This document shows positions 59,000 through 64,000 of a stretch of DNA of 64,000 nt, in pieces. The notes below the pieces were generated by a model that did not search any database, was not told where the DNA came from, and worked only from the letters and a program-made list of their open reading frames with translations. Each line of letters opens with the position of its first letter. The stretch's first letter is position 1. The stretch comes from Paratinospora sagittata (lineage: Eukaryota > Streptophyta > Magnoliopsida > Ranunculales > Menispermaceae). The stretch is taken from assembly GCA_035771175.1 (NCBI GenBank), contig CM069612.1, positions 27,076,987-27,140,986 of the forward strand, written 5' to 3'. The translations under genes and the position numbers were made by a program.

Positions 59000-61900
59000 T
59001 ATAACACCCGTGCCATTAGGTGATGTCATTTTGACCCATAGTATATCCGTATACATATTCGTATACGTATGTGTATATGTATTTTGGTGCTCGACGTAGA
59101 TAGGTTCGAGTGCCTTTGCATGATTTTAGGTCATAGAAAGTGTGCATGAAGTTTTGGACCCATCGGAGACCCGTTCAACGTCGAAACATATCGAAAACAG
59201 TGTTTTGGATCCAGTGGAGCTCGCTCCAGGGAGGAAGAAATTTCTGTCACAAATTACATCAATAGTTTGATCTCCTAGATTTGTGGTCCGATTGAGCTGA
59301 AATTTTTTCAGCTCATTCTTCTCTGATAGATCTTCATTATGAGTGGTGAAGCTCTTGATCGGAGTTACCTACTATGAGTTATAAGACTCCAAACACTATT
59401 TCACGGATTTGCCGATTTTCTTACGCAGTTTTGATCAAACGTGTGGACCTCGTAATTCCACCGTTGGATTTAGTTGAAAGTTTACCAGAGTTTTGGTAAC
59501 TGACTCATGCAACTTTTGAACGGTTAAGATATTAAAGTTTTGGGTAGTTTGCATGAAATTTACTATCTAAGTGCAAGTATTGCAATAGGAAAATTGATTT
59601 TTGACAGTTTTTGGTAACTTTTCGTTAGGGGCGCAAACACTTATTGACTTGATTTTTTTCAACTCATTTGCACATTTTGCACTTGAGAAAGAGGGAGAAG
59701 AGCTGGAGAAGAGCTCGAGAAGAGAAAAGGAGAGAAAAATTAAGGTTTGGAGGTTCTTGCCCAAGAACTCCATGAGGTTTGCATGTTTTCTCTCTTTTCT
59801 TCCTTTGATCTCTCTAGTTTAAGCTTCCAAGCTGTATTTTGACCTAAGATATGCCGTGAATTCTCAGTTGAGGATTGTTCCAGACCTAGGGTTCCATTGC
59901 ATGCATGTTTTTATTAACCCTAGCGTTGATTGGAGGCCATTGGTGTCATTTTTTCCATTTTCTCTTTTGGATTTGGTGAAATTCTTTGTAAGTGGACCTA
60001 TACCTTGTTCATGGTCTTAGAATTTTCCAGGTTGTTTGCATGTCACCTATGTTAGACCTATGAACACCAAGAACTGATCCATGCCTTTGGTTAGAGATTT
60101 CCATGGTGAAATCTTGGAGTTTAGTTCAAATGGCCTACACTTGAATCATTGACTTAGGGTTAGAATTAAGCTTTGAAAGTCAACTATGTTGACCTAATAG
60201 CCATGGTGGATGATCCCATGGTACAAGTTCAGTAAATTTTGTGGCTATGTATGGTGGTCTAGTGTAAAATTGGCAATATGGCCTATGTAAAAAAAAAATT
60301 CCAGATTTAGGGCTTTTGATGCTCTTGATAGAAAATCTAAAAATTTATGCAATGTAGGTCTTTTTGGGCATGATTAGGGTTGTTGATGATAGAATTCAGT
60401 GGGTTCTCATAATGGACACCCTAAAGTTGACTAATTTTGACCTAGGCTAAGTATTTGACATTTTTCATGTACTTTGGCCATTTTACATATAATTTGGGGA
60501 TTTTGCCCAAATTGGGACTTTTCACCCAAAACAAGTCAATTTATGAAATTGACTTGAAGATTGTTTAATTGGACCCAAATAGAGTAGAATCATGGGTTTA
60601 AAATGTTGGAACCTATGTTAAATTGATATGACTTAGTTCATTTTGACCTAATGTTTTATATTGGCCTAATTGGGAATTTTGACCAAGACTTAGTCAATTG
60701 ATGAAATTGACTTGATGTATAGTCTAATTGACCCTTATTATAATTGAATGTCATGTATATTAGTGGTTGGAACATGGGATCACCCTATTACATTCAATTT
60801 AGGTCAATCTTGGTTTAATTGAGTCTAAATGATCAAGTTGGGCAATATGAAAATTGGCTCAAGGTAACCAATTTAGAATCTAATTGACTTTAGATTGGGT
60901 TTGAACATGAGATTTTGACACACTTTATAACTGATTTTCAGTTGTGTGAACCATGTTATTTTCAGGTCTTGTGATTGATCTTGAACCGGTTTAGTCAATT
61001 GGAGAGTTTTGGTGATTGGATTGGATAGACTTAGCTAATTAAGTGTGAGTATTCTTTTACTTTTAGATTATTTATATGTGGCATTGTAGTATAGAAATAT
61101 TTTAAATGCTTATGTATTATGGTATGCATGTTTTAATATTCCATGAAATACATTTGAGCATAATTCATTGGGATTGCAATTTGGGTTGAGCCTCCTAGTT
61201 GGAATTTCCTCTTTTTGGAAATTCTCGTAAGTCTAACGGCAATCCCAGTTGTGTACCTAGCAGAGGGTTTTATGGCTTGTGTATGGGTTGGTTAGTTTAG
61301 GCTAATCCTACGTGCTGCACAACTTCAAAAATCCTATTAGGATACGAGTATTGTGTGCAACGCACCAGCCTTGAACCCCCGTACTCATGAGGTGTTAGGA
61401 TTGCATGAGCATGACTAGAAATGTTATGCATCGTCTTATGGATGACTTGATGCATTATGTTAGCATGTATGTAATCTATTTCGTCATCATGATATTTCAA
61501 TGATTTATGATCTTGTCATGTTTTTATTAAATGCACGTATATGCCACTTGTAAATGACATTCACTGGGCTAGTTGTAGCTCATACCTCACCTTCTTCTTT
61601 CAGGATCTGATAGAAAAAGGTAAGAGAAGGCTTGATTGTAAAGCGTCCCTTGTTTTTGTTTCATGTAGGTGTTGTACATTTAATTTTGTAATTTGATAAT
61701 GATGTGCATGATAACACCTAGTGTATGTATAATTAACATATAGTTGGGATGTAACACCCCGTGCTTTTAAGCAATATATTACATAAGACCTTTTTGTCAC
61801 ACCCTAGTACACAGCACACCGCAGTGTCTAGTACCCCCGGGATGTGATGGGTACCTCATACTCAATATATAAAATTTCAAAGTTTACAAAAATACTACAA

Positions 61901-62210
61901 ACCCAACACATCCCATGTCATACCCCAGTACACAGCACACCGCAGTGTCTAGTACCCTCGGGATGTGATGGGTACCTCATACCGAGCGTACCCCAGTCAT
62001 TATATACCACATAATATTGTCCCATCCTAGTACACAGCCCACCGCAGCGTCTAGTACCCCCGAGATCATTTGTCCACACTATTCATTTATATATGAATTT
62101 TGGGGATTTGTATATGTGTTTTAGGCTGACGGGACGCCAGGTGTACCGACGGAGGGTATACTCGGAGGTTTCCGTGCTGGTCATGACGTCACGTATAGTA
62201 GGTCGTGACA
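59000..62210 (+). mobile_element. related solo LTR (~3.2 kb), nested in the older LTR
   Basis: 3211 bp beginning TATAACACCCGTG and ending GGTCGTGACA, flanked by the perfect duplication CCCTA at 58995-58999 and 62211-62215. Its interior shares phrases with the host LTR read on the opposite strand ('ttttgcccaaattggg', 'aagtcaatt...gaaattgactt'), so the two are related families facing each other. Near its 3' end, 61753 repeats a start-like TGTAACACCCCGTGC, suggesting an additional internal rearrangement. Confidence 0.82.
61803..62075 (+). repeat. three dispersed copies of a ~50-bp repeat in the LTR
   Basis: AGTACACAGC.CACCGCAG and GTCTAGTACCC.CG recur at about 61806, 61928 and 62029, the first two followed by GGGATGTGATGGGTACCTCA. 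The spacing is about 123 and 100 bases. The region also shares sequence with the 503-bp palindrome. Confidence 0.85.
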
Positions 62211-63210
62211 CCCTAACTCCATGCACCACCAAAAATGTGGTGAAATTCATGCAAAATGCATTCCAAGTATAGATCTAGGTCAATGAAGGTTGCTTCTATC
62301 ATAAACAAGCTCAAAATAGCAAAAATCAGCCAACCTTAGGTTAGGGAACACCCAAAACAGTGACCCATGGAGAAAACTACACCATTAGAAAGCTTACTCT
62401 TACCTTCAATGGTGATTTCATGAAAAAAAAATGAAGAAAAATACTTACTTTAAGATGTAGATGGTAACGATTTTTCCTTGGAAACCCAAGTTTTCCTCCC
62501 CTTTTCCTTCTCCAATTCGTCCTTGGCACATATGGGATTAGTAGCAACCTTTACCCCATTTTAAAACACTCAAAATGGTCATTTTTCAGCCAAAACCGTG
62601 CCCAGAAAAGTGGTGAGCGGGCTCTTTCCACTTAGGAGCGTGCTACTCTTTCACAAAGAACGCCTAAACTTCGTTTCGCCACTACGCGCTCAATACACAT
62701 CAGAATTTTATATATGACCAGTTGTTTTCTATGTAAAAGGCATTTCAGACTCATTTTTAATAACCCCAGGTCCATTTGATGCACCAATAAATAATTATTA
62801 TAAAATCAACACATATACACAATATATTCCAATATAAATGTCATATTTACCATGTATTGAAGTACAACCTTTCCATATATCAAAGGTGTATTAAACGAGG
62901 ACATTTAATGAAGTCTTTTCAACAAGTTATAAGCCAGATGATGACTTGATTAGCACGTTACTTATGTGAAGCTTTTCCAACAAGCCACTCACAATAGTAT
63001 TAATATGGCAAATAATATTAATAACAATAGTAACACCCTACTAATACTTTCTATAATAATACTACCACCACTAATAATACTTTCTTTTATATAAGCAATA
63101 ATTACACATCAAACATACAAACATACATACCAAATCAAGCACACAAATTTAGATAAAAATACAAATGAATTACGAACTAAATGAAATAATTTCTAAGGCG
63201 CTATATTGAT

Positions 63211-63310
63211 AGCTAAATCGATACTCTAAATTTAAAGTTGAAGCTTGGTGCATAGAAATAGTACATGAGGTGCCCACTTGTACTGACTATCTTTTGTTAT
63301 ATAAATTAAA
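63211..63310 (-). promoter_or_regulatory. displaced upstream region of cystatin-like copy d
   Basis: Immediately beyond the older LTR the sequence resumes as 'agctaaatcgatactctaaa' and then GTTGAAGCTTGGTGCATAGA, matching the upstream region of copy b at about 43840-43935, including a TATA-like TTATATAA at 63297-63304. In copy b the TATA-like box is about 150 bases from the ATG; here it is about 9.4 kb away. Confidence 0.7.
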
Positions 63311-64000
63311 GGAAAATGTGAAAGTGACAATCAATAAAACACGTGAATTTTGTACGTCATAAATTGAAATTTAAAAATGTGGCCATGAGTGGTCCATGTG
63401 GCTTTACATTATGAAGAGAGTAATATTATCATTTGAAATGTGGCCATGAGTGAATACCTATGTATTTGAAATGTTTGTATTATATGTAGGCATGTATAAG
63501 GTGTATGTATATATTTGTTAACTTTACTAATAACCTTCCAAAAAAAAAAAAAGAATTAGGTGATGGAAATATTATTTTTTGATAAATATTTTAGTTTTCA
63601 TATCTCTAATTGAAGCAAAAGTATAACCTTTTTATTTATTTATTTATTTTTTTGAATAATAGTATAACCTTATTTTTCACGTATTATATTAGAGCAAAAC
63701 TTTCTATAATTGGAAGTTCTTTAAATTCAAAGAAAGAGTGGAGGTTAAATAAAGTTACCAAAATGACTAATACAATTTTGTAATAACTAATATCCATATA
63801 CGTACTTTTATATTAATGTGGCTCATATACAATTAATAGCAAACACATTAATATTAGGCACTATTAATGTCATTAATATCAAAATAATAATATTAATAAT
63901 GATAATTATCTAAAATGACAAGCATTTTACACACCATCAACTAATTAAGAATAAATAAAATCATACACATAATACACACATCAAGCAATACACAACACAA
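63311..64000. other. AT-rich upstream flank of the array
   Basis: The first 170 bases match array-unit flanks ('acacgtgaattttgtacgtc', 'gtggccatgagtggtccatg'). The rest is AT-rich with no supported feature. Confidence 0.45.

Larger units (their letters stand above)
53956..63205 (-). mobile_element. older solo LTR (net ~3.1 kb) split by two nested LTRs
   Basis: In minus orientation it begins TATAGCGCC..AGAAATTATTTC (compare TGTGACGCCCCGAAAATTAT of solo LTRs 1-3) and ends GGGCCGTCACA at 53956. The 5-bp duplication TTGAT is at 53951-53955 and 63206-63210. Removing the nested elements at 55069-58000 and 59000-62210 with their duplications leaves about 3097 bp, the right size for this LTR group. 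Its first bases have decayed from TG to TA. Like the others it contains no genes. It is inserted about 60 bases upstream of the start of cystatin-like copy d. Confidence 0.85.

Noticed and set aside
59000..62210. Full-length LTR retrotransposon
   Set aside because: No gag, pol, primer site or paired LTR inside; the terminal duplication fits a solo LTR.

Overview
The window is nuclear DNA of a flowering plant, almost certainly a eudicot. The coding genes are split by GT-AG introns, the spacers are AT-rich, and most of the length is retrotransposon, transposon and SINE sequence. No bacterial, plasmid or viral gene set is present. I cannot name the species. All coordinates, junctions and divergence estimates were read by hand.

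Layout. 1-9 kb: AT-rich spacer with a degenerate tRNA-Ser-like sequence, a hAT-like element with an 8-bp target duplication, and one intact intronless gene, a single-EF-hand calcium-binding protein of the PBP1/KIC/KRP1 type. 9-12.3 kb: GC-richer stretches I do not recognise. 12.3-38.1 kb: a tandem cluster of G-type lectin S-receptor-like kinase (S-domain RLK) genes on the + strand. Only the last, at 34741-38121, is intact (7 exons, 830 residues). The others are a decayed full-length copy (12346-16378), a copy cut to its lectin exon (17799-18518), a copy with an internal deletion and frameshifts (19964-22124), and two relics (22566-23168 and 23228-23740). Between the relics and the intact gene lies an inverted pair of LINE 3' ends. 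A Ty1/copia element (24758-32390, duplication CACGA) is inserted in the left LINE, and that copia carries a solo LTR in its gag.

38.1-64 kb: a tandem array of small secreted cystatin-like genes on the - strand. Copies a (40135-40576), b (43332-43777) and d (53465-53897) are damaged; copy c (48133-48558, 141 aa) is intact. The array is broken up by two tRNA-derived SINEs, a 503-bp near-perfect palindrome, a truncated LINE, a non-autonomous CACTA element and several ~3-kb solo LTRs. The third section of that mobile DNA is nested: an old minus-strand solo LTR (53956-63205) holds two younger ones (55069-58000 and 59000-62210). Together they push the promoter-like sequence of copy d more than 9 kb from its reading frame.

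Biologically this is a birth-and-death locus for two families often linked to biotic interactions: receptor kinases with lectin ectodomains, and cystatin-like secreted proteins. Each family keeps one intact member. The sequence records how the others died: microhomology deletion, local inverted duplication, filler DNA at a deletion, possible organelle DNA insertion and nested LTR elements. I found no operon-like or defence-island system. The most unusual objects are the 503-bp palindrome, the hairpin inside a kinase exon, the pair of lectin genes truncated at nearly the same codon, and the nested solo LTRs.
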